Below, piece by piece: positions 25,907 through 35,090 of a stretch of 64,000 bases of DNA. Origin of the DNA: WHUA01 sp963711215 (GTDB taxonomy: Bacteria; Pseudomonadota; Alphaproteobacteria; UBA8366). The translations under genes and the position numbers were made by a program. Position 1 is the stretch's first letter, and each line of letters starts with the position of its first letter. The notes beneath the pieces were generated by a model. The model worked only from the letters and a program-made list of their open reading frames with translations, was not told where the DNA came from and did not search any database. The stretch covers positions 62,001 through 126,000 of the forward strand of contig CAVQDH010000007.1 in NCBI GenBank assembly GCA_963711215.1, given 5' to 3'.

Positions 25907-26371
25907 CACTTCTTGGCAGTCCCCGTTCCGGTGGAGCCGAAACCGCCTTCGCCGCGCGCGCTGCCGGGCAGCTCGGCGACCGGATCCCAGGTGAGGCGCG
26001 TGACCGGCGCCACGACCATCTGGGCGATGCGCATACCGCGCGTGACGACGAAGGGCGCCTCGCCGAGATTGGCCAGGATGACGCCGACTTCGCCGCGGTA
26101 GTCGGCATCGACGGTGCCGGGGCTGTTGAGCACGGTGACGCCATTCTTCAGCGCCAGGCCCGAGCGCGGGCGCACCTGCGCTTCGAATCCCGGCGGCAAG
26201 GCGATGGCGAGGCCGGTCGGCACCAGCGCGCGCTTGCCCGGCGCGAATCGTAATCTCGCCCTGCACCGCCGCCAGGAGATCGAGCCCGGCGCTGTCCGCC
26301 GTGGCGTATTCCGGGAGCGGCAGATCCGCGCCATGCGGCAGCCGCTTGACCTCGACTTTGATCACCGTCAT
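25906..26371 (-). CDS. dut: dUTP diphosphatase (frameshifted)
   Basis: A trimeric dUTPase of about 154 residues that removes dUTP and supplies dUMP. The first frame reads VEVKRLPHGADLPLPEYAT and SAGLDLLAA. An extra G near 26240 breaks GEITIRPGKRALVPTG. The second frame continues with all later family motifs: RPRSGLALKNGV, NSPGTVDADYRGEV, GMRIAQMVV and the P-loop-like GEGGFGSTGTG at the C terminus. Its ATG overlaps the coaBC stop by ATGA, the classical coaBC-dut arrangement. Confidence 0.9.
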
Positions 26372-27609
26372 GCGTCCTTGCCGTCGCCCCGGAAGGGAAG
26401 GTCACGGAAGTGGTCGGCGACGCGCTGGGCCAGCCGCGTCGCGGCATCGGCCTTGCTCATCTTCGGCCAGTTCTCAACGCCGCCGTCGTGGATCAGGTAC
26501 AGCCGGTTGCTATCGCCGCCGAAGGTGCCGCTTTCCGGCGACACGTCGTTGGCCAGGAGCCAGTCGCAGCCCTTTCGCTTCCGCTTCTCGGTCGCGTTCT
26601 GGACAAGATCTTCCGTCTCCGCCCCGAAGCCGACGACGAGGCCCGGCCGGCGGTTGCCGGTCGCGGTCGACAGCGTCTTCAGGATGTCGGGATTTTCGAC
26701 CAGGGCCAGGGACGGCGGCTTGCCGCCCTTCTTCTTCATCTTCTGGTCCTTCGCGTCCTTGACCCGCCAGTCCGCCACCGCAGCGGCGCAGACCGCGACG
26801 TCGACCGGCAGCGCCTTCTCGCAGGCTTTGAGCATATCGCGCGCCGTCTCGATATGGACGACCGACAGGCCGGACGGGTCGGGCAGCGTAACGGGGCCGC
26901 TGACGAGCACCGTCTCCGCGCCAAGCCGGCTCAGCGCCTCGGCGATCGCGTGGCCCTGCTTGCCCGAGGAGTGGTTGGCGATGAAGCGGACCGGATCGAT
27001 CGGCTCGCGCGTCGGGCCGCTGGTCACCAGCGCGCGGCGCCCGGCAAGCGGACGGTCGCGGCTCGGGGTCGCGAAGAATTGCGTGATCGCGGCGACGATG
27101 TCCGGCACCTCGGCCAGGCGTCCTTCGCCATACTCGCCGCAGGCCATGTCGCCCGAAACCGGTCCGACGCGGAGCACGCCGCGCTTTTCCAGCGTCGCGA
27201 TATTGGCGCGGGTCGCCGCATGCTCCCACATCCGGACATTCATCGCCGGCACGATCATGACGGGCTTGTCGGTCGCGAGCAGCGCCGTGGTGGCGAGGTC
27301 GTCGGCCAGCCCCGCCGCCATCTTGGCCAGGATATCCGCGGTCGCCGGCGCCACGACCAAAAGGTCGGCTTCGCGCGACAGGCGGATATGGCCCATTTCC
27401 GATTCGTCGGTGAGCGAGAAGATGTCGGTGTAGACCTTGTCTTCGGACAGGGCGGCGAGCGACAGCGGCGTCACGAAATGCGCTCCGCCCGCCGTCAGCA
27501 CGCAGCGCACCTCGACGCCGCGCTCGCGCAGCCGCCGGATGAGCTCGAGCGACTTGTAGGCCGCGATCCCGCCGGAGATGACGAGGAGAATGCGCTTGCC
27601 GTTGAGCAT
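26368..27609 (-). CDS. coaBC: Phosphopantothenoylcysteine decarboxylase/synthetase
   Basis: A 413-residue bifunctional flavoprotein of coenzyme A synthesis. The CoaC half has ISGGIAAYKSLELIRRL, the FMN-binding APATADILAKMAAGLADDL and PAMNVRMW. The CoaB half has VTSGPTREPIDPVRFIANHS, the CTP-binding region and KKKGGKPPSLALVENPDIL. The ATG at 27609 matches the family N terminus. A GTG at 27648 would add 13 residues. Intact, and coupled to dut by a 4-base overlap. Confidence 0.93.
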   Translation of the reverse strand: MLNGKRILLVISGGIAAYKSLELIRRLRERGVEVRCVLTAGGAHFVTPLSLAALSEDKVYTDIFSLTDESEMGHIRLSREADLLVVAPATADILAKMAAGLADDLATTALLATDKPVMIVPAMNVRMWEHAATRANIATLEKRGVLRVGPVSGDMACGEYGEGRLAEVPDIVAAITQFFATPSRDRPLAGRRALVTSGPTREPIDPVRFIANHSSGKQGHAIAEALSRLGAETVLVSGPVTLPDPSGLSVVHIETARDMLKACEKALPVDVAVCAAAVADWRVKDAKDQKMKKKGGKPPSLALVENPDILKTLSTATGNRRPGLVVGFGAETEDLVQNATEKRKRKGCDWLLANDVSPESGTFGGDSNRLYLIHDGGVENWPKMSKADAATRLAQRVADHFRDLPFRGDGKDA

Positions 27610-27793
27610 GTGAGCTGGGTCCGTCCCGTGAGGCGCCGCCTTTTTCACATCATGCGGCTGTGATTAATACCTAGTCCCTAAGGCCATCCGCGGCAAGCCC
27701 GGCTTTTGCAGCCCAGGCCCGCGCCTCATTATTGGCGGTGCAGGGGTAAATCCGGCGTTAACCGGTCGCGGCGCCGGCGCCGGGAGTCGGCGC

Positions 27794-29334
27794 TCACCAC
27801 AATAGGCCCAGCGCCAGCCCGGCCACGAGGCCGGCCAGCAGCATCAGCCAGACGCGCCCGCTCGGAACGCCTGCCACGCCGCTTGAGCGCCTGGACGGTA
27901 TCGGGATGCAGCCGGAGCCCGTCTTCCGTTATCGCCTGGGAGGCGCGCCGCGCCATCCGGGCAAGCTCGGGCAGCCCGGCCACGAATTCCGCCGCGTCCT
28001 CGGCGAGCGCGCGAAGGCGCGCCGGCGGCCCCCGATTCTCGACCATCCAGGCTTCGATCAAAGGGTGGGCCACGACCCACATGTTGGTATCCGGATCGAG
28101 CCGGCGTCCGACGCCTTCCGCCACCAGCATCGTCTTCTGCAGCAGCAGGAGCTGCGGCTGCGTCTCCATCTCGAAGCGCGCCGTGACTTCGAAAAGCTGC
28201 GCCAGCAACCGCGCGACCGAAATCTCCTGCAGCGGCAGATCCTTGATCGGCTCGCCGATCGCGCGGCAGGCCTGCATGAAGGATTCGCGGGGCTGGTCGC
28301 GGGGAATGTAGCCCGCGGCGAAATGCACGTCCGCGACCTGGCCGTAGTCACCGTTGAGGAAGCCAAACAGCATGTCGGCGAGATAGTGGCGCGTCTTCCG
28401 GTCGAGCCGCCCCATGATCCCGAAATCGACCGGCAGCAGCGATCCGTCCGCGCCGACGAACATGTTTCCCGGATGCATGTCCGCATGGAAGAAGCCGTGC
28501 TCGAAGACCTGGCGAAAGAAGGCCCGCGCCGACCGCGCCAGCACTTCTTTCGGATCGATGTCCGCTTCGATGAGCCTTTCGACCTCGTTGATGGGAATGC
28601 CGTTGACGCGCTCGAGCGTAAGGACCCGGCGCGACGTCCGTCGCCAGTCCACCTTCGGTACCTGGAAAAAGGGATCGCCGTCCATGTTCTCGGCCAGCTC
28701 CGAGGCCGCGGCGCCTTCCATTCGGAGATCGAGCTCGTCCTCGACCCAATCGGCGAAAGCTTCCACGACCTCGACGGAGCCGCAGCCGCCGCAGCTTCGG
28801 GACGAGCCGCTCGACCAAGCCCGCAAGCCAGCGGAACAGCACGATGTCGCGGGCGAACTGCGCTTCGATGCCGGGCCGCAGCACTTTGACCGCGACTTCG
28901 GCGCCGTCGTCCGTCACCGCGAAATGAACTTGCGCGATCGATGCCGCCGCCACCGGCATGCGGTCGAAGCTGCCGTAAAGCTCGGCGAGCGGCGCGCCCA
29001 GCTCGCGCTCGATGGTCGCAATTGCCTTGTCCGACGGGAAGGGCGGCATATGGGCATGCAGGGTGGACAGGTCGAGAGCGACATCCTCGCCGACGAGATC
29101 CGACCGCACCGCCAGCGACTGGCCGAATTTGATGAAGCTCGGGCCCAGCTCGATCATTGCCGCGGCCAGCCGTTCGCCCGGCCGGCCCTTCGACCGTACC
29201 CTGGCGAAGCGGCGGAGCAGCCAGAGCAGCGTCGGCGACGCTCCGGCCTGTTCGAGCGGAAAGAGCGCGTCATGCTTCGCCAGCGTCCGCGCGATCGAGA
29301 CGAGCCGAGCCAGGTTGTTCAGCGTGCTCCACAT
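27794..29334 (-). CDS. ubiB: UbiB-family ubiquinone biosynthesis kinase-like protein (two frameshifts)
   Basis: An atypical ADCK/UbiB kinase of about 510 residues that supports ubiquinone synthesis at the membrane. The N-terminal frame has the KxGQ region ELGPSFIKFGQSLAVRSDL, the Ala-rich loop VAAASIAQVHFA and the lysine in VAVKVLRPGIEAQF. One surplus T near 28800 shifts the frame. The middle then reads VEVVEAFADWVEDELDLRME, the catalytic HADMHPGNMFVG and the metal motif VDFGIMGRLD. Near 27865 a second shift restores the usual hydrophobic tail (LMLLAGLVAGLALGLLW), ending at 27794. The gene is 20 bases downstream of ubiE, as expected. Confidence 0.87.
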
Positions 29335-29354
29335 GGGACGGCGCCGCGCGGCGG

Positions 29355-30161
29355 CTAGATCCGCCAGGCGGAATGGATCGCGGCGATGCCGCCGGTCAGG
29401 TTCCGGTAGCTGACGAGGTCGAGCCCCACACCGCGCATCATCTCGGCCAGTTGGTCCTGCGGCGGAAAGCGGCGGATGCTCTCCACGAGATAGCGATAGG
29501 CGTCGCGGTCGCGGGCCACCACCGCGCCGAGCGCAGGCAGGACGGTGAAGGAGTATCGGTCGTAGATCGCCTGAAACCACGGCACCGAGACATGGCTGAA
29601 CTCGAGACAGAGGAAGCGCCCGCCCGGCCGCAGCACCCGCCGCGCCTCGGCCAGCGCGCGCTCGATATGCGTCACGTTGCGCAGCCCGAAGGCGATCGTG
29701 TAGGCGCCCACGGAGGAATCGGCGAAGGGCAGCGCCTCGGCATCGCCGGCCACCCAGTCGACGGCCCCGAGCACGCCCCGGTCGATCGCCCGGTCGCGTC
29801 CGACCCTGAGCATCGCTTCGTTGATGTCGCAGACCGTGACTTGGCCGCCGCCAGCATCGAGGAATCGGCGTGCGATGTCGCCGGTGCCGCCCGCTACGTC
29901 GAGCAGATGCATCCCGGGGCGCGGCCGCAGCATGTCGATCAGCGCCGCCTTCCAGAGCCGGTGCACGCCGCCCGACATGAGATCGTTCATCAGGTCGTAG
30001 CGGCCCGCGACGGTGTCGAAGACCTCGCGGACGAGGCCGGTCTTGGCGCTTTCGGCGACCTCGCGGAAGCCGAAATGGGTCTGCCCTTCGGTTTCCGCTC
30101 CGGCGGGGGCCTCCCGAAGCGGATCGCCGGCAGCCGGCGGATTGCTGTCGTTCTCTGACAT
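29355..30161 (-). CDS. ubiE: Ubiquinone/menaquinone C-methyltransferase
   Basis: A 268-residue SAM-dependent methyltransferase of ubiquinone synthesis. The signature VREVFDTVAGRYDLMNDLMS near the N terminus, the SAM loop LLDVAGGTGDIA, the acidic strand motif WVAGDAEALPF and GLRNVTHIERALAEARRVLR are all present, as is the C-terminal GGIAAIHSAWR. The ATG at 30161 (MSENDSNPP) is preferred to an upstream GTG-type start at 30188. It is divergent from mutM with only 48 bases between them and heads the ubiE-ubiB pair. Confidence 0.94.
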   Translation of the reverse strand: MSENDSNPPAAGDPLREAPAGAETEGQTHFGFREVAESAKTGLVREVFDTVAGRYDLMNDLMSGGVHRLWKAALIDMLRPRPGMHLLDVAGGTGDIARRFLDAGGGQVTVCDINEAMLRVGRDRAIDRGVLGAVDWVAGDAEALPFADSSVGAYTIAFGLRNVTHIERALAEARRVLRPGGRFLCLEFSHVSVPWFQAIYDRYSFTVLPALGAVVARDRDAYRYLVESIRRFPPQDQLAEMMRGVGLDLVSYRNLTGGIAAIHSAWRI

Positions 30162-30209
30162 GGCGTGGACGATAGCGCAGCCGTTCATTCTTTGCTAGAA
30201 GTTGCGCCC

Positions 30210-31064
30210 ATGCCTGAACTGCCGGAAGTCGAGACGGTCTGCCGCGGGCTGCGGCCGAAACTGGAAGGCCACGTGCTGACGCGCGTGACCCAGCGGCGGC
30301 CCGACCTGCGCTTCCCCATTCCGGCCGGCTTCGTCGAGCGCCTGCAGGGCCGGCGAGTCGAGAGTCTGCGCCGGCGCGCGAAATACATCCTGGCCACGCT
30401 CGACGACGATACGGTGTTGATCGCCCATCTCGGCATGTCGGGACGGATGACGCTGCACGAGGGCACGCCGCCGCCGCCGGGGCCGCACGACCATGTGGAG
30501 TTCGTGACCGACGGAGGGTGGACGGTGCGTTTCTGCGATCCGCGCCGCTTCGGTCTCGTCGACCTCACCACCACGCAGGCGCTCGGCCAGCATCGCATGC
30601 TGCGCGACCTGGGGCCGGAGCCGTTGTCGGACGATTTTTCGCCCGCCTACCTCGACCAAGCGCTGGCCGGACGGCATACCCCGATCAAGGCGGCGCTGCT
30701 CGACCAGAAAATGGTGGCCGGACTCGGCAACATCTATGTCTGCGAAGCGCTGTTCCGGGCCGGCGTGTCGCCCCGGCGCAGCGCCCACACCGTGCCGGGA
30801 CGGCGGACGGAGAAGCTCGTGCCGATCATCAAAGAGGTGCTTGAAGACGCCATCGCCGCCGGCGGATCGAGCCTGCGCGACTATGTGCAGGCGACCGGCG
30901 AGCTCGGCTACTTCCAGCACCGCTGGCAGGTCTATGGGCGCGAAGGCGAGCCCTGCGGCTATGGTGCGACGCCGGGCGGACCCAATCGGGCTTGCGATGG
31001 GATGATCCGGCGGATCACCCAGAGCGGGCGCTCGACTTTCTATTGCGGACGGCATCAGAGGTAA
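30210..31064 (+). CDS. mutM: Formamidopyrimidine-DNA glycosylase
   Basis: A 284-residue base-excision repair glycosylase/AP lyase. It starts MPELPEVETV, giving the catalytic Pro and Glu, and has Lys58, the void-filling LGMSGR motif, RRFG and the H2TH region DQKMVAGLGNIYVCEALF. The C-terminal zinc finger is odd. The cysteines are Cys249-x12-Cys262-x16-Cys279-x2-His282, where the family norm is a short first spacing and a final Cys. The insert GYGATPGGPNRA is unusual. The second half, IRRITQSGRSTFYC, is canonical. It could be a real variant or a pair of compensating indels. Confidence 0.92.
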   Translation: MPELPEVETVCRGLRPKLEGHVLTRVTQRRPDLRFPIPAGFVERLQGRRVESLRRRAKYILATLDDDTVLIAHLGMSGRMTLHEGTPPPPGPHDHVEFVTDGGWTVRFCDPRRFGLVDLTTTQALGQHRMLRDLGPEPLSDDFSPAYLDQALAGRHTPIKAALLDQKMVAGLGNIYVCEALFRAGVSPRRSAHTVPGRRTEKLVPIIKEVLEDAIAAGGSSLRDYVQATGELGYFQHRWQVYGREGEPCGYGATPGGPNRACDGMIRRITQSGRSTFYCGRHQR

Positions 31065-31124
31065 TCACAGTAGCAGATTGATGATTCGAACTCGTTTTCA
31101 GCATCTTCGCCGCTGTGGCTGCTC

Positions 31125-31454
31125 TTGAGCGCACCCGTGTCGGCGGGGGAATTCCTCGCCGGCTTCGACGACCTGCCGGTGATGCCGGGGCTCAACGCGG
31201 TCGACGGCGCGGGAATCGTCTTCGACACCCCGTCGGGCCGCATCATCGAAGGCTATGCCGCGGGGCCGGTGACGCAGGCGTCGGTGAGCCGTTTCTACGA
31301 CAAGACGCTGCCGCAACTCGGTTGGAGACCGGTGTCCAAGAACGAGTTTCGCCGCGAAGGGGAACATCTGAAGATCGAGTTTCAAGGCAAGGACAAGGCG
31401 CTTACCGTCCGCTTCACCCTTTCGCCGGCCAAGAACGCCCGCCGCAGCCGGTAG
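31125..31454 (+). CDS. Small hypothetical protein, probably periplasmic
   Basis: Not recognised as a named family. About 109 residues from a TTG, with FLAGFDDLPVMPGLNAVDGAGIVFDTP and FYDKTLPQLGWRPV, a compact alpha/beta domain. Upstream in the same frame is a hydrophobic stretch (SPLWLLLSAPVSA) that reads as the core and cleavage site of a signal peptide but lacks a start codon. An ATG at 31081 opens the adjacent frame (MIRTRFQHL), so a one-base error would give a complete secretion signal. The position between mutM and the enoyl-CoA hydratase gene is shared with related genomes as far as I recall. Confidence 0.55.
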   Translation: MSAPVSAGEFLAGFDDLPVMPGLNAVDGAGIVFDTPSGRIIEGYAAGPVTQASVSRFYDKTLPQLGWRPVSKNEFRREGEHLKIEFQGKDKALTVRFTLSPAKNARRSR

Positions 31455-31549
31455 CGCATGCGCGCGGGGCGGAGGAAACGCACAGGCATGAGAAACCGGA
31501 CCGCAACCCGGCTCAACAATCGGTAAAAGATCACGGGAGTCATTGAACC

Positions 31550-32326
31550 ATGTCCTACAAGCTTATCATCGTCGAGCGACGCGACGCCGTCGGCCTGATC
31601 ACGCTGAACCGGCCGGACGCGCTCAACGCGCTCTGCACGCCGCTCATCGAAGAGCTCGGCCAAGCCCTGGATGATTTCGAGGCGGACGACGCGATCGGCG
31701 CGATCGTCCTGACGGGATCGGAACGCGCCTTCGCGGCCGGCGCCGATATCAAGGAGATGCAGCCCAAGACCTATATGGATTGCTATCTCAAGGACTTCAT
31801 CACCAAGGGTTGGGAGCGCGTCTCCCAGTGCCGCAAGCCGATCATCGCCGCGGTTGCGGGCTTTGCGCTGGGCGGCGGCTGCGAGATGGCGATGATGTGC
31901 GACTTCATCATCGCCGCCGACACCGCCAAGTTCGGCCAGCCGGAAATCAACCTGGGGATCATTCCCGGCGCCGGCGGCACGCAGCGCCTCACCCGCTTCG
32001 TCGGCAAGTCGAAAGCGATGGAAATGTGCCTCACGGGCCGCATGATGGACGCCGCCGAGGCCGAGCGGTGCGGCCTGGTCAGCCGGGTCGTCCCGGCGGC
32101 CGAGCTGATCCAGGACGCGCTGAAGACCGCAGCCAAGATCGCCGCCCTCTCCCGGCCGTCCGTCTATGTCGCAAAAGAGTCGGTCAACCGGGCCTACGAG
32201 ACGACGCTCGCCGAAGGCATTCGCTTCGAGCGGCGGCTGTTCCATTCGCTCTTCGCGACGGAAGACCAGTCCGAAGGGATGGCGGCGTTCATCGAGAAGC
32301 GCAAGCCGCAATTCAAGAACCGGTAA
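31550..32326 (+). CDS. Enoyl-CoA hydratase
   Basis: A 258-residue crotonase-fold enzyme. Oxyanion-hole residues are in FAAGADIKEM and FALGGGCEMAMMCD. The two catalytic glutamates lie in GGGCEM and GQPEINLGIIPGAGGTQRL, so it should be a true hydratase adding water to trans-2-enoyl-CoA in beta-oxidation. The C-terminal YVAKESVNRAYET is typical of the mitochondrial ECHS1-like group. GGGAG precedes the ATG. The frame is intact. Confidence 0.92.
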   Translation: MSYKLIIVERRDAVGLITLNRPDALNALCTPLIEELGQALDDFEADDAIGAIVLTGSERAFAAGADIKEMQPKTYMDCYLKDFITKGWERVSQCRKPIIAAVAGFALGGGCEMAMMCDFIIAADTAKFGQPEINLGIIPGAGGTQRLTRFVGKSKAMEMCLTGRMMDAAEAERCGLVSRVVPAAELIQDALKTAAKIAALSRPSVYVAKESVNRAYETTLAEGIRFERRLFHSLFATEDQSEGMAAFIEKRKPQFKNR

Positions 32327-32569
32327 GCCCGGGACTGCGGCGAGCGGCGATGGATGGGTGGCCACCCGAGTAGTGCCTCGCCGCCGCGAGCGGCCCGGCC
32401 GGCGGGACGCATGCCGATGCCTCGGCCCAGGTTTCCCGGGCTTGACGCGCCGTCAACCGGCTATTATAAGCCGCTGCTTCCGGAGTCCGACGGCCGCGGC
32501 CGGCGGAGCGGGCGGACGCGGACAATCGCCGATAATCAAAGCGTTTTGACGTAAAAGGGTTTTTGCGCA

Positions 32570-32830
32570 ATGGCACATACGGTAAGCGCCAAGAAACGGA
32601 TCCGGCAGACTGAGCGCCGGACACTTCGGAATAAGGCGCGCACGAGTCGAATTCGCACATTCGTCCGAAAAGTAGAAGAAGCCGTTCGCTCCGGCGACAA
32701 AAAGGCAGCGGAATCCGCGTTCAAGGCGATGATGCCCGAGATGCACAAGGGCGTGACGAAGGGCCTGCTGCACAAGAACACGGTGGCTCGGAAACTGTCC
32801 CGTCTGTCGGCGCGCATCAAGACGCTCTGA
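32570..32830 (+). CDS. rpsT: 30S ribosomal protein S20
   Basis: An 86-residue basic helical protein that binds 16S rRNA early in 30S assembly. MAHTVSAKKRIRQTERRTLRN and the C-terminal GLLHKNTVARKLSRLSARI are diagnostic. It is a single gene with its own terminator 50 bases downstream, upstream of dnaA as in many alphaproteobacteria. The preceding gap of 243 bases after the hydratase gene contains the promoter region but no other gene was seen. Confidence 0.96.
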   Translation: MAHTVSAKKRIRQTERRTLRNKARTSRIRTFVRKVEEAVRSGDKKAAESAFKAMMPEMHKGVTKGLLHKNTVARKLSRLSARIKTL

Positions 32831-32880
32831 CGGTCAATGCGCGTTCTGCGCGCACTGTTGCAAAAGTGAAACATCCGCGA

Positions 32881-32905
32881 CCGCGCCAATTCGGCGCGGT
32901 TTTTT
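32881..32905 (+). terminator. Rho-independent terminator of rpsT
   Basis: CCGCGCC-AATTC-GGCGCGG is a perfect 7-base stem with a 5-base loop, followed by TTTTTT (32900-32905), 50 bases after the rpsT stop. Confidence 0.93.
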
Positions 32906-33458
32906 ATTTCTTGTGAAGTCTTCGGCACTTCGCATCCACCCTAAATTGGTACCCCTATTGTCAATAGATTTATTTGCGGACGCCGCCGCAAAACTTCCTC
33001 GAAAGCCGTTGAAGACATCCGGAGCCGCCGGTACATTGAGTCCCTCAGCTGTCAGGGAGACCTGTGCCAACAACTGTCCTGGGGAACCGAACCGAGAGAC
33101 GGTTCCAGCGCGAGAGCGAACAAACAGCCAAAACGTAACAATGTTCGCCTCGTTCAATCACCGGAGACGCAACCGGTGCGTGTGTTTAGGTTAGCGCCAA
33201 CGCGATATGTTGGCGCGATTGGGGGGATGTTCGGCGGTGGAGCGCGTCTTCACGACGCGCGGCTTTGTCCTTCTATTTCCTTACGCACGCCGGTTCTGGC
33301 ATCGAGCTTCCAGACATAGGGTGGCTGCTGCAACGAGTCGAAAACGACTGTGCTTGCAGCCACTGACGACGGGGGTGTTCGGCGGTCTGCCGCCACGGGG
33401 ACCGCTATCCGCGGGTGCCTGCGTGGTCGTGGGCAGACGGAGGGGGTACGAGTTGCTA
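32906..33458 (+). other. dnaA upstream region
   Basis: About 550 bases without a convincing gene. It holds a small palindrome CTATTG-T-CAATAG (32955-32967) and two strong hairpins (33194-33216 and 33242-33260). No TTATCCACA-type DnaA boxes were found, so an origin of replication here is not supported. In many alphaproteobacteria oriC lies elsewhere. Open frames through it have coding-unlike composition. It most likely contains the dnaA promoters and a long leader. Confidence 0.5.
33194..33260 (+). promoter_or_regulatory. Tandem hairpins in the dnaA leader
   Basis: GCGCCAAC-GCGATAT-GTTGGCGC (33194-33216) has perfect 8-base arms. After 25 bases GCGCGTC-TTCAC-GACGCGC (33242-33260) has perfect 7-base arms, followed by GGCTTTGTCC. 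They sit about 200 bases before the dnaA ATG. The inverted repeats are seen directly. Whether they act as RNA structures, regulator sites or a weak attenuator is not known. Confidence 0.5.
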
Positions 33459-34829
33459 ATGGACAAGTCGCTGTCAACGCAGTGGACAAGGATTCGTGGA
33501 CGTTTGCGGGCGGAATATGGGGAAGCCGCCTATCGAAGCTGGCTTAAGCCTTTGACATTGTGTGGCTTTTCAGACGGCCGCGTGAAATTATCGGCGCCGA
33601 CGCGCTTCATGCGCGACTGGGTCGATTCGCAATATGGCGAGCGGCTCGCCCGTCTTTGGAAAGCCGAGGTCGAGGAAATCGAAGGCGTCGACTTCATATT
33701 GGAAGGGATCATGTCGACGGCCCCTGCGGCAAGTCAGGTCCGAGTCGCGGGCAAGGCCGCGGCCGCCCCGTCGCCGGGCGCTTTCGCCGGCAGCGCAAGC
33801 AACGACATCGGCGCACCGCTCGACCCGCGGTTCACTTTCGCGAATTTCATCGTGGGGAAACCCAACGAGCTGGCCTTTGCCGCCGCCCGCCGCGTCGCCG
33901 AGGCAAGCGCCGTGCCGTTCAATCCGCTGTTTCTCTATGGCGGCGTCGGGCTCGGCAAGACCCATCTCATGCATGCGATCGCTTGGCATATCCGGGAGAC
34001 ACGTCCCGAGCGCCGCGTCATCTATCTGTCGGCGGAAAAGTTCATGTACCAGTTCATCCGTGCGCTCCGGTACAAGGACACGGTGTCGTTCAAGGAGCAG
34101 TTCCGCTCGGTCGACGTGCTGATGATCGACGACGTGCAGTTCATCGCCGGCAAGGACAATACGCAGGAAGAGTTCTTCCACACCTTCAACGCGCTGGTCG
34201 ACCAGAACCATCAGGTCATCATCTCGGCCGACAAGTCGCCGAACGATCTGGAAGGCATGGAAGAGCGGATGAAATCGCGCCTCGGCTGGGGCCTTGTCGC
34301 CGACATTCATCCGACCACCTACGAGCTCCGCCTCGGCATCCTGCAGGCCAAAGCCGAGCAGCTGGAAGTGCCGATCCCGCAGAAGGTGTTGGAATTCCTG
34401 GCTCATAAGATCACCTCCAACGTCCGCGAGCTGGAAGGGGCGCTCAACCGGATCGGCGCCTATGCGAAGCTCGTGGGCCGGCCGGTGACGCTGGAGAACA
34501 CCCAGGACGTGCTGCACGACATCCTCAGGGCGAACGACCGGCGGGTCACCATCGAGGAGATCCAGAAACGTGTCGCCGAGCATTACAACATCCGCTTGTC
34601 GGAAATGTATTCGGCGCGGCGCGCCCGAGCGGTCGCCCGGCCGCGCCAGGTGGCGATGTATCTCGCCAAGCAGCTCACGGCGCGCTCGCTGCCGGAGATC
34701 GGCCGGAAGTTTGGCGGCCGCGATCACACCACCGTCATGCACGCGGTGCGCAAGGTCGACGAATTGCGCTCGACCGATCGTGGTTTCGCGGAAGACATCG
34801 ACCTCTTACGGCGCATGCTGGAGAACTAA
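33459..34829 (+). CDS. dnaA: Chromosomal replication initiator DnaA
   Basis: A 456-residue initiator AAA+ ATPase. Domain I starts STQWTRIRGRLRAEYGEAAYRSW. Domain II is a short Ala-rich linker. Domain III has FVVGKPNELAFAA-type start, Walker A GGVGLGKTHLMHA, Walker B VLMIDDVQFIAGK and the box VII arginine region. Domain IV carries the DnaA signature GGRDHTTVMHAVRKVDEL. It separates strands at oriC and loads the replicative helicase. The ATG at 33459 (MDKSLSTQWTR) fits the family N terminus. AGGGGG lies 13 bases upstream. It is followed by dnaN after 261 bases. Confidence 0.97.
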   Translation: MDKSLSTQWTRIRGRLRAEYGEAAYRSWLKPLTLCGFSDGRVKLSAPTRFMRDWVDSQYGERLARLWKAEVEEIEGVDFILEGIMSTAPAASQVRVAGKAAAAPSPGAFAGSASNDIGAPLDPRFTFANFIVGKPNELAFAAARRVAEASAVPFNPLFLYGGVGLGKTHLMHAIAWHIRETRPERRVIYLSAEKFMYQFIRALRYKDTVSFKEQFRSVDVLMIDDVQFIAGKDNTQEEFFHTFNALVDQNHQVIISADKSPNDLEGMEERMKSRLGWGLVADIHPTTYELRLGILQAKAEQLEVPIPQKVLEFLAHKITSNVRELEGALNRIGAYAKLVGRPVTLENTQDVLHDILRANDRRVTIEEIQKRVAEHYNIRLSEMYSARRARAVARPRQVAMYLAKQLTARSLPEIGRKFGGRDHTTVMHAVRKVDELRSTDRGFAEDIDLLRRMLEN

Positions 34830-35090
34830 ATCTGCGATCTGTGGGCGCGGCGGGCCCGAGCCGGCCGTCGCTTATAGATTCCTTTGCTAAATCAATATGT
34901 TAAAATACATGCTTGCGGCCTGGAATTCCGCCAATTTTGATGCGGAACGCACTGTCATGTGCTATATTTTGTTCCCGTTCGCGAAACACCTCGTCATGTT
35001 GGTCTATCGCTTTTGAACGGGCCGGCCGTGGCCGGCATCCGAAGGGAAGAATCACCCGTTTTTCACGTTGGGAACGAGACGCGAAACAAG

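Noticed and set aside
32906..33458. Possible oriC upstream of dnaA
   Set aside because: No DnaA boxes of the TTATCCACA type and no AT-rich unwinding cluster were found.
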